64,000 nucleotides of DNA from Granulicella paludicola (GCF_025685545.1 NZ_JAGSYC010000018.1:1-64000); one strand, 5' to 3'; counted from the first letter of the stretch, positions 34,330 to 42,341 are shown. Program-made: numbers and translations. Notes: a model not told the origin generated them from the sequence alone.

Positions 34330-34416
34330 ATGCCTTTGTCTGTTTCCTGTGCTTTCGTCCGCGCTTGTAGTGACAACCGTTGCGGCAGCGTACTGTGAAC
34401 CGCCATCCATTCTACC

Positions 34417-34431
34417 AATAGAACAACTATT
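34417..34431. promoter_or_regulatory. Operator candidate upstream of the aldolase/dehydrogenase gene
   Basis: AATAG-AACAA-CTATT, the same inverted repeat as at 30562. A second, different palindrome AGAGGTA-TTCTT-TACCTCT follows at 34437-34455, also with a five-base spacer, and could bind another dimeric factor. Confidence 0.65.
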
Positions 34432-34533
34432 CCTATAGAGGTATTCTTTACCTCTCTGTGAACATCCTTGCCTCTAACAGGCTCCGAACAACCCGTAGGA
34501 AGGATGAAGCCGTTTCAAAGAGGGCAGCCCGCT

Positions 34534-34601
34534 TTGAAGGGTACGGGCTTCAGCCCGTACATCAGGGAGCTTCCTAAACGAAGGGGCTTTCGCCCCGGAG
34601 G
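34534..34601. repeat. REP-like double-hairpin repeat, copy A
   Basis: Starts TTGAAGGGTACGGGCTTCAG, forms the hairpin GTACGGGCT-TCA-GCCCGTAC, and after about 20 variable bases a second hairpin GGGGCT-TTC-GCCCC ending CGGAGG. Copy B with the same two hairpins is at 39427-39492. Such short palindromic repeats are dispersed in acidobacterial genomes. Confidence 0.75.
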
Positions 34602-34649
34602 TCCACACTGTCTGATCCTGATGGGACAAATTGGGGCCTCCCCAAACGG

Positions 34650-34683
34650 ACAAAGGTCCCGGCTAACGCGCCGGAACCTTTGT
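34650..34683 (-). terminator. Hairpin at the 3' end of the regulator gene
   Basis: ACAAAGGT (34650-34657) and ACCTTTGT (34676-34683) pair, and CCGG/CCGG extends the stem after a one-base bulge. The stop codon of the regulator lies inside the loop. No T-run follows, so it may act as a stability or Rho-type end. Confidence 0.5.
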
Positions 34684-35889
34684 GCTGGACTTCTTCACTA
34701 CCGTCTTCTTCTTCCCCGCCCCTAACGTCCGCGGGCTGGGCTCTCCCGAACTACCCGGCGCCGTAGACGAAGCCGCGTTCTGCGGCGAGCCCTCGAGGAA
34801 CCGCCCTGCCAAATCCGGCGTCACCACCCGGTGCTCCACATAGTTGTACGGCGGCACCGTCTCGCCACGCAGCAGTGCAAGACCAAGATCGATCAGCTTC
34901 GCACCATACACCTGGACTTCATGCGAAATCGAGCCAATGGCCGGGCTGTTGGGACGCTGCATCTCCTGCAGCATCTCCTCCACGCAATCCTGCCCCACCA
35001 CCACCACATGCTTCTCGCGGCCCAGCTCACGCACCGCAGCAATCGCGCCCATCGCACTCGTATCGTTCGCGGCAGCGACCAGAATGTGCTTGTCCTTCGG
35101 ATGACGATTGAGGAAGTCGAGCATCACCTTATAGCTCTTCTCGCGAAGGCCACGCCCATCGATACGCACAAACGATTCGACAGGCATGTTCGGCAGGCGC
35201 GTCTTCACACACTGGAAGGCTCCAGTAATACGGCTCTGCACCAGCTGGCCTGCCTCTTCAATATCGAGGCCGATCATCCAATCCATCTTGCCGTCCCAGT
35301 AGTTCAGTGCATGGTCGGCAAGCAGCCCGCCCGCTTCAAGACCGGCGCGATAGTTGTCGACTCCGATAAAGGTCGCGCGAGGATGAGGAATATCGACCGC
35401 GATCAGCGGAATCCCCGCCTCCGCAATCTTGTCCGCAATGATCGGTGCCACATGCTCGTCGACCTGGAACTCGATCACCACATCCACGCGCTCACGGATG
35501 AAGGTCTCGGCGTTCTCAATCGCGACCTGCGCATCGTATTGATTGTCGAGCACGACGAGATCGACGCCCACGATCGCGGCAGCCTGACGAAGGCTCGCCG
35601 TCATCGCTTCAGAGAACGGCATCTCCGCGCTCTGTCCACCAAAGCCAAAGCGAAGCTTGCGTGGGCGCGCGATATGCCGATACTGACGGTCCGCGCCCTG
35701 CCCCACATAGCCGCGATGCACCAGCGTCTTCAGGATGCGATATACCGTCGTCTTGGAGATCTTCGTGCGCTTGTGGATCGTCTCCAGCACCATCGGCTGG
35801 TTTTCCGTCTGCAACAGCTCGAGAATATCGAGCGCCTTGGTAAGAACGGGAATCAGGTAGAGGCGTCTTGCCTTCACTTTTGCTGGCAT
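34663..35889 (-). CDS. Chimeric regulator: IclR-type HTH plus periplasmic-binding-protein-like sugar sensor
   Basis: A 408-residue protein. Residues about 10-65 form a winged helix of IclR type (LTKALDILELLQTENQPMVL, ISKTTVYRILKTLVHRGYVG). Residues about 90-370 are a type I periplasmic-binding-protein fold as in LacI proteins or ribose-binding protein (VDLVVLDNQYDAQVAIENAE, IPLIAVDIPHPRATFIGVDN, ILVAAANDTSAMGAIAAVRE, VVVGQDCVEEML). No signal peptide is present, so it is cytoplasmic. LacI proteins normally carry a LacI HTH and IclR proteins an IclR sensor domain; this pairing is unusual. It is the second gene after rhaI. The proposed ligand is L-rhamnose or a derivative and the proposed site is AATAG-N5-CTATT. 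The Lys/Ser/Pro-rich tail after about 370 is disordered. Confidence 0.8.
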   Translation of the reverse strand: MPAKVKARRLYLIPVLTKALDILELLQTENQPMVLETIHKRTKISKTTVYRILKTLVHRGYVGQGADRQYRHIARPRKLRFGFGGQSAEMPFSEAMTASLRQAAAIVGVDLVVLDNQYDAQVAIENAETFIRERVDVVIEFQVDEHVAPIIADKIAEAGIPLIAVDIPHPRATFIGVDNYRAGLEAGGLLADHALNYWDGKMDWMIGLDIEEAGQLVQSRITGAFQCVKTRLPNMPVESFVRIDGRGLREKSYKVMLDFLNRHPKDKHILVAAANDTSAMGAIAAVRELGREKHVVVVGQDCVEEMLQEMQRPNSPAIGSISHEVQVYGAKLIDLGLALLRGETVPPYNYVEHRVVTPDLAGRFLEGSPQNAASSTAPGSSGEPSPRTLGAGKKKTVVKKSSTKVPAR

Positions 35890-35978
35890 CTTTCACCCTT
35901 TTGCGAAGTGTGCTCCTGGAACGCGAGAGTTTCCCTAATGGATTCTCGCTCCCGGAAGCATACCACCACGGACCTACC

Positions 35979-37184
35979 TTAGGCGTAAGAGCTCTGCCCG
36001 ACTGCATTCTTCGCGCCACGCTCCGCAGCAATCCGCTCCACATAGCCGCTCTTATACAGCTCGGCGAGAGGATCTGCCGGCAGTCCGCGCTCCGAGCGCC
36101 ATTCCTGCACCACCGGACGAACATCCGTCCAGAACGCGCCGCGGAACAACTCCTCCGCAGCGATCAGTTGGCAGCTGTCCTGTAGCGAGGCCAGCTCAGC
36201 CTGATCGATCAGCGCAGCACGCGCATACAGCTCCTGCGCCGTGACCACCGTCTGCACCATCGCTTCCATCTTGCCCTTCAGGTTATGGCTCTGGTCGATC
36301 ATGTAAGCCGGTGCCGTAAAGCCCTGCTTGTTCGCCTGCGCCGCATGAATCTCGTGGAAGATACGGAAGATCTGATACGGATCAATCGACCCAAGTGTCA
36401 GATCGTCGTCCGCATACTTGCGATCGTTGAAGTGGAAACCACCCAGCGCATTCAGCTCGATCAGCCAGGCCACAATCTGCTCGATGTTCGTTCCCTGATA
36501 GTGATGTCCCGTATCAACCAACACCTTCGCCTGCGGTCCAGCACTACGCGCAAACTCAAGCGCCATGCCCCAGTCGCCGAAATCCGTGTGATAAAAAGCA
36601 GGCTCAAACGGCTTGTACTCCACCAGCATCGTCTGCCCCGGAGCCAGCTTGGCGTGCGCCGCCGCCAGCGCCTCCTTGCCCCACCCAATGCGGCGAGACA
36701 TACTCTGGGTCCCCGGATAATTCGAGCCATCGGAGATCCACAGCGAAACCTCGGCCGAGCCCAGCGCCTTGCCAATCTCTACCGAATCAATCAGGTGCTG
36801 CGTAGCCTTCTGCCGCACCTCGGCACTCGGGTTACAGATCGAGCCAAACTTGTACTCAGGCTCCTGAAACACATTCGGATTGATGGACCCCGGACGGATG
36901 TTGTGCGTCTTCGCCAGCTCTTGAATCTTCGCCACATCGGCCACGCCATTCGGCAGGTCCCAAAGCACATGCAGCGCCAGCGTCGGCGTAGCACCCGTCA
37001 GCCGATTCACCTCCCCGCCATCGGCAAACTTCTCTTCGATATTCGTGGCCGCTGCTGGCTGCAAAAACTTGCCGAACCGCGTGCCCGTATTCGAGAAACC
37101 CCACGAGGGAATCTCAATCGAAAAGGCATCAAGCGCCTGGTGGATGCGGGACTGCGCTGCACTGGAGATGGAGTTGCTGGACAT
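35979..37184 (-). CDS. rhaI: L-rhamnose isomerase
   Basis: A 401-residue TIM-barrel metal-dependent isomerase that converts L-rhamnose to L-rhamnulose. It is of the Pseudomonas/Bacillus type: SIEIPSWGFSNTGTRFGKFL, LHVLWDLPNGVADVAKIQEL, IRPGSINPNVFQEPEYKFGS, SLWISDGSNYPGTQSMSRR, MLVEYKPFEPAFYHTDFGDW, VLVDTGHHYQGTNIEQIVAW, GGFHFNDRKYADDDLTLGSI and IDQSHNLKGKMEAM, which supply the metal-binding Glu, Asp and His residues. It starts a two-gene unit with the regulator (89-base gap) and is divergent from the rhamnose symporter gene, with an operator candidate between. Confidence 0.93.
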   Translation of the reverse strand: MSSNSISSAAQSRIHQALDAFSIEIPSWGFSNTGTRFGKFLQPAAATNIEEKFADGGEVNRLTGATPTLALHVLWDLPNGVADVAKIQELAKTHNIRPGSINPNVFQEPEYKFGSICNPSAEVRQKATQHLIDSVEIGKALGSAEVSLWISDGSNYPGTQSMSRRIGWGKEALAAAHAKLAPGQTMLVEYKPFEPAFYHTDFGDWGMALEFARSAGPQAKVLVDTGHHYQGTNIEQIVAWLIELNALGGFHFNDRKYADDDLTLGSIDPYQIFRIFHEIHAAQANKQGFTAPAYMIDQSHNLKGKMEAMVQTVVTAQELYARAALIDQAELASLQDSCQLIAAEELFRGAFWTDVRPVVQEWRSERGLPADPLAELYKSGYVERIAAERGAKNAVGQSSYA

Positions 37185-37327
37185 ATACCCTTAGGACCTC
37201 GAACCGATGCGGCAGAAACCGCGAAATTTCATAGAGGACTTATACTATGTATTGAAACAATCACGCGCAAGTACCTTTATCCACCGGAAATGACTCTACC
37301 TGCGATCTGCATAGACGACTCTCGTCC

Positions 37328-37342
37328 AATAGACACATTATT
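37328..37342. promoter_or_regulatory. Operator candidate between rhaI and rhaT
   Basis: AATAG-ACACA-TTATT in the context CCAATAGACACATTATTTCC, one mismatch from the perfect inverted repeats at 30562 and 34417. It lies 144 bases upstream of rhaI and 113 bases upstream of rhaT and could control both directions. Confidence 0.62.
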
Positions 37343-37454
37343 TCCCAACGCTTAATTCAATAAGGTAGGATGATGTCGCCGCTCACACCGACCTTCACGC
37401 TCCTTTGAACTCCGCGCGACGGCACAAGATTTCTCCTTAGAGTCGAGGACCGAC

Positions 37455-38618
37455 GTGGGACCCAATCCGTTTATCGGCGTCATCTATCACTGGCTCGGAG
37501 GCCTCGCCTCCGCCAGCAACTTCATCCCCTTCCGCGGTATCAAGCGCTGGTCGTGGGAGGTCTATTGGATCATCCAGGGCGTCGCCGCCTGGCTCATCAC
37601 CCCCACCCTGATCGCCAGTATCTTCGTTCCGCACGTCTTCACCATCCTCGGTGAAGCGCACCGCTCCGGCGACGCCAGCCTCATGTGGCCCATCATCATG
37701 GGCATCCTCTGGGGAGTCGGCGGCCTCACCTTCGGCCTCGCCATCCGCTACCTCGGCCTCGGTCTCGGATACGCCATCGCCCTCGGCTTCTGCACCGCCT
37801 TCGGCACACTCATCCCGCCCATCTACGACCACCAGATGATGGCCATCCTCCACGAGCGCTCCGGCCAGGTCACCGTCCTCGGCGTACTCATCACGCTGCT
37901 CGCCATCGCCGTCAGCGGAGCCGCTGGTGCCTCCAAGGAACGCGAAGTCACCGAAGAAGAGAAAGCCGAAACCGGGGAGCGCGACTTCTCCTTCGGCAAG
38001 GGCCTCGCCGTCGCCGTCTTCGCCGGCATCATGAGCTCCTTCTTCGCCTTCGGCTTGCGCGCCGGCCAGCCCATCCACGACATCACCCGCAAGCACCTTG
38101 AGGCTGCACACATCACCGACCTCTGGTCGAACCTCCCAGTGCTCATCGTCGTACTCTGGGGAGGCTTCGTTACCAACTTCATCTGGTCGGCCGTGCTCAT
38201 CGTCCGCAACCGCTCCCTCGGCCAATTTGCCGGGGCCCCCGGCGTCAACCCCATGGGCACCGCGCCCGTCACCGGCGACACGCTCGTCGACTTCGACCCG
38301 CGCGACTATCTCGGTCGCATCAGCGGCAGCGTCCTTCTCCGCAACTACATCTTCGCCGCCATGGCCGGCGTCATCTGGTACTTCCAGTTCTTCTTCTACT
38401 CCATGGGCGAAACGCGCATGGGCAAATACAACTTCGCCAGCTGGACGCTCCACATGGCGAGCATCATCCTCTTCGCCAACCTCTGGGGCATCGCGCTAAA
38501 GGAGTGGCGCGGCACCAGCAAGCGCACCCGCGTCCTCGTCGCCTGCGGCCTCATCCTGCTCGTCACGTCGTCCGTCGTCGTCGGCTTGGGCAGCTATCTT
38601 AAAGTCAAGGGGATGTAG
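37455..38618 (+). CDS. rhaT: L-rhamnose/proton symporter
   Basis: A 387-residue inner-membrane transporter with about ten hydrophobic helices. It opens with GVIYHWLGGLASASNFIPFR and contains RWSWEVYWIIQGVAAWLI, MGILWGVGGLTFGLAIRYLG and YFQFFFYSMGETRMGKYNFA, all typical of the RhaT family that brings L-rhamnose in with protons. The start is GTG 37455 with GAGGA seven bases upstream. It is followed at short distance by lutABC on the same strand, so uptake and the last step of rhamnose use may share a transcript. Confidence 0.93.
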   Translation: MGPNPFIGVIYHWLGGLASASNFIPFRGIKRWSWEVYWIIQGVAAWLITPTLIASIFVPHVFTILGEAHRSGDASLMWPIIMGILWGVGGLTFGLAIRYLGLGLGYAIALGFCTAFGTLIPPIYDHQMMAILHERSGQVTVLGVLITLLAIAVSGAAGASKEREVTEEEKAETGERDFSFGKGLAVAVFAGIMSSFFAFGLRAGQPIHDITRKHLEAAHITDLWSNLPVLIVVLWGGFVTNFIWSAVLIVRNRSLGQFAGAPGVNPMGTAPVTGDTLVDFDPRDYLGRISGSVLLRNYIFAAMAGVIWYFQFFFYSMGETRMGKYNFASWTLHMASIILFANLWGIALKEWRGTSKRTRVLVACGLILLVTSSVVVGLGSYLKVKGM

Positions 38619-38657
38619 GCTTAAAAAGCCTGACGATTCCCCAGCCGGAGAGCAGTC

Positions 38658-39506
38658 CTGAAGATCTCACTTTTTGTAGCTTGCTATAACGACACACTGT
38701 TCCCGCAGACTGGCATCGCCGTCACGCAGGTGCTGGAGCGGCTGGGCCATACCGTGGAGTTTCCTCTGCAGCAAACCTGCTGCGGCCAGATGCACTACAA
38801 CACCGGCTACCACCGCGAAGCCGTGCCGCTCGTCCGCCGCTTCGTCGAAATGTTCCGCGATGCCGAAGCCGTCTGTGTCCCCTCGGCAAGCTGTGTCGCC
38901 ATGATGCGCGAACACTACGTCATGATGGCCGAAGCCGAAAACGACCCCGCCTTCCTCTCCGAAGTTCGCAGCCTTCTTCCGCGCATCTTCGAGTTCAGCG
39001 AACTCCTCGTCGATCGCCTCGGCATCGAAGACGTCGGCGCAGAGTTCGCGCACAGCGTCACGTATCACCCCTCCTGCCATTCGCTGCGTATGCTGCACAT
39101 CTACGACGCCCCCATCAAGCTCCTCCGCCAGGTCCGCGGCCTCGATCTCATCGAGCTTCCTAACCGCGAGCAGTGCTGCGGCTTCGGTGGGACCTTCGCC
39201 GTCAAGAACGCCGACGTCTCCGTCGCCATGCTCACCGAAAAGCAGAGCTGCATCATCGAAACCAAAGCCGAGGTCGTCACCGCACTCGACAATAGCTGCC
39301 TCATGCAGATCTACGGCGGTTTGCATCGCTCCGGCTCGCCAGTCCGCACCCTGCACATCGCCGAAATCCTTGCAGCTACCAGCAATCCTCCGCATAAACC
39401 AACGTCGAAAGGCGTAGGTTCTGGCATTGAAGGGTATGGGCTTCAGCCCGTACATTCAGAGCGCAATGAATTGGGGGCTTTAGCCCCGGAGGGAAAGGCC
39501 GAATGA
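38658..39506 (+). CDS. lutA: L-lactate utilization protein A (CCG-domain Fe-S subunit), apparent CTG start
   Basis: One of three subunits that oxidise L-lactate to pyruvate. Two cysteine-rich CCG domains are visible: QQTCCGQMHYNTGYH in the first half and REQCCGFGGTFAVK in the second, with YHPSCHSLRM between. Family members begin K-(I/V)-SLFV, and this sequence is present from codon 2 of a frame whose first codon is CTG at 38658, preceded by GGAGAG at 38647-38652. No ATG, GTG or TTG lies in that position; the next in-frame start (GTG 38730) would delete about 24 conserved residues. The C-terminus after ILAATSN carries about 40 extra residues encoded by a REP-like repeat. Confidence 0.88.
   Translation: MKISLFVACYNDTLFPQTGIAVTQVLERLGHTVEFPLQQTCCGQMHYNTGYHREAVPLVRRFVEMFRDAEAVCVPSASCVAMMREHYVMMAEAENDPAFLSEVRSLLPRIFEFSELLVDRLGIEDVGAEFAHSVTYHPSCHSLRMLHIYDAPIKLLRQVRGLDLIELPNREQCCGFGGTFAVKNADVSVAMLTEKQSCIIETKAEVVTALDNSCLMQIYGGLHRSGSPVRTLHIAEILAATSNPPHKPTSKGVGSGIEGYGLQPVHSERNELGALAPEGKAE
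39427..39492. repeat. REP-like double-hairpin repeat, copy B, inside the lutA 3' end
   Basis: Begins TTGAAGGGTATGGGCTTCAG and has the hairpins GGGCT-TCA-GCCC and GGGGCT-TTA-GCCCC ending CGGAGG, as in copy A at 34534. It is read in frame as the last part of LutA (GIEGYGLQPVHSERNELGAL), so the repeat has been captured as coding sequence. Confidence 0.75.
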
Positions 39507-39546
39507 AAGCCCATCAAACCTCTCTCGACACAGCCGGAGCCACACG

Positions 39547-41001
39547 ATGAGCGTCCGCGTCGGCAAGACCTCCACCGCCGCCGAGTTCCCTTCCGCAGCT
39601 AAGATCGCGCTGAAGAACGACCAGCTCCGCAAGAACGTTCACCACGCAACAAACGTCATTCGCAACAAGCGCGCCCTGCGTGTCGAAGAGATGCCCGACT
39701 GGCAACTCCTCCGCGATGCCGCCAGCGCCATCAAGGCGCACACCCTCAAGAATCTCGACACCTACCTCATCGAGTTCGAACGCAACTGCGAACTCGCAGG
39801 CGGCAAGGTCCACTGGGCCCGCGACGCAGACGAAGCCAACAGCATTGCGCTCGACCTGATCCGCCAGTACAACGGCACGGAAGTCATCAAGGTCAAGACC
39901 ATGACCTCCGACGAGATCCAGCTCAATCCTGCGCTCGAACACGCCGGCATCACACCCTACGAAACCGACCTCGCCGACATGATCGTGCAGATGGGCAACG
40001 ACGAACCCTCGCACATCGTCGTCCCCGCACTGCATCGAAACCGCTTCGAGGTCCGCGACATCTTCCGCGAGACGATGGATCTGCCCGATCTCACCGAGCA
40101 GCCCGAAGAGCTCACCGGCGCAGCCCGCACCTATCTTCGCGAACGCTTCCTCAACGTCAAAATCGGCATCAGCGGAGCGAACTTCGCCATCGCTGAAACC
40201 GGCGGCGTCTGCGTCGTCGAAAGCGAAGGCAACGGCCGCATGTGTCTCACCATGCCCGACGTGCTCATCTCGCTCATCGGCGTCGAAAAGGTCATCCCTC
40301 GCTTCGAAGACCTCGACGTCTTCCTGCAACTGCTTCCCCGCTCCGCCACCGGCGAGCGCATGAACCCCTACAACTCCCTATGGTGCGGCGTTCATGAAGG
40401 AGACGGCCCCAAGGCCTTCCACGTCATTCTGCTCGACAACGGCCGCACCAAACTCCTGCACGACGAGATGGAGCGCGAGACCCTCGCCTGCATCCGCTGC
40501 GGCGCCTGTCTCAATGCCTGCCCCGTCTATCGCGAAACCGGCGGCCACGCCTACGGCAGCATCTACTCCGGCCCCATCGGCGCCATCCTCTCGCCACAAC
40601 TCCAGTCGCTGGAGCACTCGCGTTCGCTGCCCTACGCCTCCACGCTCTGCGGCGCCTGCTACGAAGTCTGCCCGGTTAAAATCAACATCCCCGAGATCCT
40701 CATCCACCTCCGCGGTCGCGTCGTCCGCGAAGATCAGGCCACGCTCAGCGGCAAGCTCGGCGTCGAAAACCTCGCCATGCAGGGCGCAGCCATGGCCTTC
40801 AAGAGCGAAAGCCGCTATGAGGCCGCGCAGAAGCTTGTGCAGATCGGCCAGGGCCTCTTCGAAAGGAACGGCCAGCTCACCAACCTTCCCGGCATGGCAG
40901 GCGCATGGACGAAGTTCCGCGACCTCAAGCCCATCCCTAAGCAGAGCTTCCGCGACTGGTGGAAGTCCCGCGAAACCAGCAAGCCCGGCGGTGAAGCATG
41001 A
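39547..41001 (+). CDS. lutB: L-lactate utilization protein B (iron-sulfur subunit)
   Basis: A 484-residue cytoplasmic Fe-S protein of the LutB/YkgF family, the electron-transfer core of the LutABC lactate dehydrogenase. The N-terminal LUD domain shows KNVHHATNVIRNKRALRVEE, KTMTSDEIQLNPALEHAGI, GANFAIAETGGVCVVESEGN and PRFEDLDVFLQLLPRSATG. The C-terminal part binds two 4Fe-4S clusters with CIRCGACLNACPVYRETGG and STLCGACYEVCPVKINIPE. It follows lutA by 40 bases and overlaps lutC by four bases (ATGA). Confidence 0.94.
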   Translation: MSVRVGKTSTAAEFPSAAKIALKNDQLRKNVHHATNVIRNKRALRVEEMPDWQLLRDAASAIKAHTLKNLDTYLIEFERNCELAGGKVHWARDADEANSIALDLIRQYNGTEVIKVKTMTSDEIQLNPALEHAGITPYETDLADMIVQMGNDEPSHIVVPALHRNRFEVRDIFRETMDLPDLTEQPEELTGAARTYLRERFLNVKIGISGANFAIAETGGVCVVESEGNGRMCLTMPDVLISLIGVEKVIPRFEDLDVFLQLLPRSATGERMNPYNSLWCGVHEGDGPKAFHVILLDNGRTKLLHDEMERETLACIRCGACLNACPVYRETGGHAYGSIYSGPIGAILSPQLQSLEHSRSLPYASTLCGACYEVCPVKINIPEILIHLRGRVVREDQATLSGKLGVENLAMQGAAMAFKSESRYEAAQKLVQIGQGLFERNGQLTNLPGMAGAWTKFRDLKPIPKQSFRDWWKSRETSKPGGEA

Positions 41002-41633
41002 GCAACGCACGCGAAGAAATCCTCGGCCGCATCCGCTCGGCCCTCAAAGACGCTCCAGTCGGCCCGAGCTACGAGGAAATTCCCCGCTCCTACGATCGCA
41101 AAGGCAAGCTCGACCACGAAGCCTCGCTGCACCTTCTGAAAGACCGCCTGCTCGACTACGACTCCGACATCGTCGAAGTCACACATGAGTCTGAAATCGC
41201 CTCTGCCGTCGCCGAGGCCCTGCAGCGCGCCAGCGAGCAACAGGTGCTCGTCGCCGAAGCCTTCCCCGCCGCCTGGCTGCCCTCAGGCATCGACGTCGTT
41301 CGAGATACCCAGCTAACCACGCAGCAACTCGACGGCCTCGCCACCGTCGTCACCACCTGCGAAGCCGCTGTCTCCGCAACCGGAACCATCATCCTCGTGC
41401 ACGAAGGCGCACAGGGCCGCCGCGCCATCACGCTGCTCCCCGACCACCACATCTGCATCGTCGCCCGCAGCCAGGTCTTCGAACTCTGGCCCGAAGCCGT
41501 CGCCGCGATCGACGCCCGCAGTCGCTACGCCATCACCACCATCTCCGGCCCCTCCGCCACCTCGGACATCGAGATGACCCGCATCCGCGGCGTCCACGGC
41601 CCCCGCCGCCTCAGCGTCATCCTCTACGGCTAA
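40998..41633 (+). CDS. lutC: L-lactate utilization protein C
   Basis: A 211-residue LUD-domain protein of the LutC/YkgG family, third subunit of the LutABC complex. It shows the LUD blocks VTTCEAAVSATGTIILVHEG, RRAITLLPDHHICIVA and TTISGPSATSDIEMTRIRGV followed by HGPRRLSVILYG. The ATG overlaps the lutB stop by four bases, so translation is coupled. In this locus the complex probably removes lactate made from lactaldehyde during rhamnose breakdown. Confidence 0.94.
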   Translation: MSNAREEILGRIRSALKDAPVGPSYEEIPRSYDRKGKLDHEASLHLLKDRLLDYDSDIVEVTHESEIASAVAEALQRASEQQVLVAEAFPAAWLPSGIDVVRDTQLTTQQLDGLATVVTTCEAAVSATGTIILVHEGAQGRRAITLLPDHHICIVARSQVFELWPEAVAAIDARSRYAITTISGPSATSDIEMTRIRGVHGPRRLSVILYG

Positions 41634-41884
41634 ACGCACGGAAGGGGCTTACAGCAAATTCCTGTCAAGCCCCTCTCGACTCACCAACTTCGAAATCCCC
41701 AACAACCATGAGGCTTTTCGCACGAAAGAAATTTGGATGTTTACCAGATTCAGCTTGGTATACTAGAGACAGCGCAAAGAAAAACAGCCGCCCGGCCCTC
41801 AGGCCATGGCGGCCTTCGCGTTCTAAAGGGGTATCAAAGTCCAGACTTAACCAACACCGAATGAAGACTTTGAGACTTCAAGGC

Positions 41885-41900
41885 GGGGGGGGGGGAGGGG
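41885..41900. repeat. G-tract (G10 A G5)
   Basis: Ten G, one A, five G just outside the rhaM stop codon, and C-rich on the rhaM coding strand. It could fold as a G-quadruplex on the plus strand or vary in length by slippage. It is also an error-prone tract for sequencing. The preceding 41634-41884 holds no supported gene. Confidence 0.6.
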
Positions 41901-41901
41901 G

Positions 41902-42240
41902 TCACCCTACCGACGGCCCATCGAAGTGAAACACCTCTTTCAAAGCGCTCCATTTCTCTCCAGCGCCAGCATTCTCCATCGGCTGCTGCATCGGATCCAT
42001 GATCTTCCACCACCGCTGCGTCTCAGCATCCGCAGCCATCAGCTTCATGTCCGCTTCATAGTCTGTACCGTGATATTCGAAGTAAGCAAACAACACATGA
42101 TCGCGCAGAAAGATCGAGTAATTGCGAATGTTGCAATCCTCAATCCTCTTCAAAACCGTAGGCCAGACTTCGGCGTGATAACGAATGTATTCGGCTTCAT
42201 CTTCAGCACGAAGACGGATGATCTGGGCATAACGCTGCAA
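41902..42240 (-). CDS. rhaM: L-rhamnose mutarotase
   Basis: A 112-residue ferredoxin-like-fold protein that interconverts the anomers of L-rhamnose so that the isomerase gets the right form. From TTG 42240 it reads LQRYAQIIRLRAEDEAEYIR, YHAEVWPTVLKRIEDCNIRN and YSIFLRDHVLFAYFEYHG, with AETQRWWKIMDPMQQP near the end. These blocks carry the His, Tyr and Trp residues of the family; E. coli RhaM is 104 residues. TTG 42240 is preferred to ATG 42312 because the family starts there and AGG lies upstream. It is downstream of the lactonase-type gene on the same strand. Confidence 0.88.
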   Translation of the reverse strand: MQRYAQIIRLRAEDEAEYIRYHAEVWPTVLKRIEDCNIRNYSIFLRDHVLFAYFEYHGTDYEADMKLMAADAETQRWWKIMDPMQQPMENAGAGEKWSALKEVFHFDGPSVG

Positions 42241-42327
42241 CGGACACCTGCTTTCTTTCTGTACCAGGGCAATATTCGATAGGAAATGAATTGCACCTTG
42301 AAAATACGACAAGCGGACATCGATCGT

Positions 42328-42341
42328 CCAACAAACTATTC
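42328..42341. promoter_or_regulatory. Degenerate operator half-site upstream of rhaM
   Basis: CCAACAAACTATTC is the consensus CCAATAGACAAACTATTYC without its inner TAGA, leaving one intact arm. It overlaps the stop codon of the lactonase gene, about 90 bases before rhaM. It could be a weak site or a decayed one. Confidence 0.35.

Noticed and set aside
37437-38453. 338-codon minus-strand frame opposite rhaT
   Set aside because: Glu/Gly/Asp-rich low-complexity shadow; rhaT is supported by family motifs.
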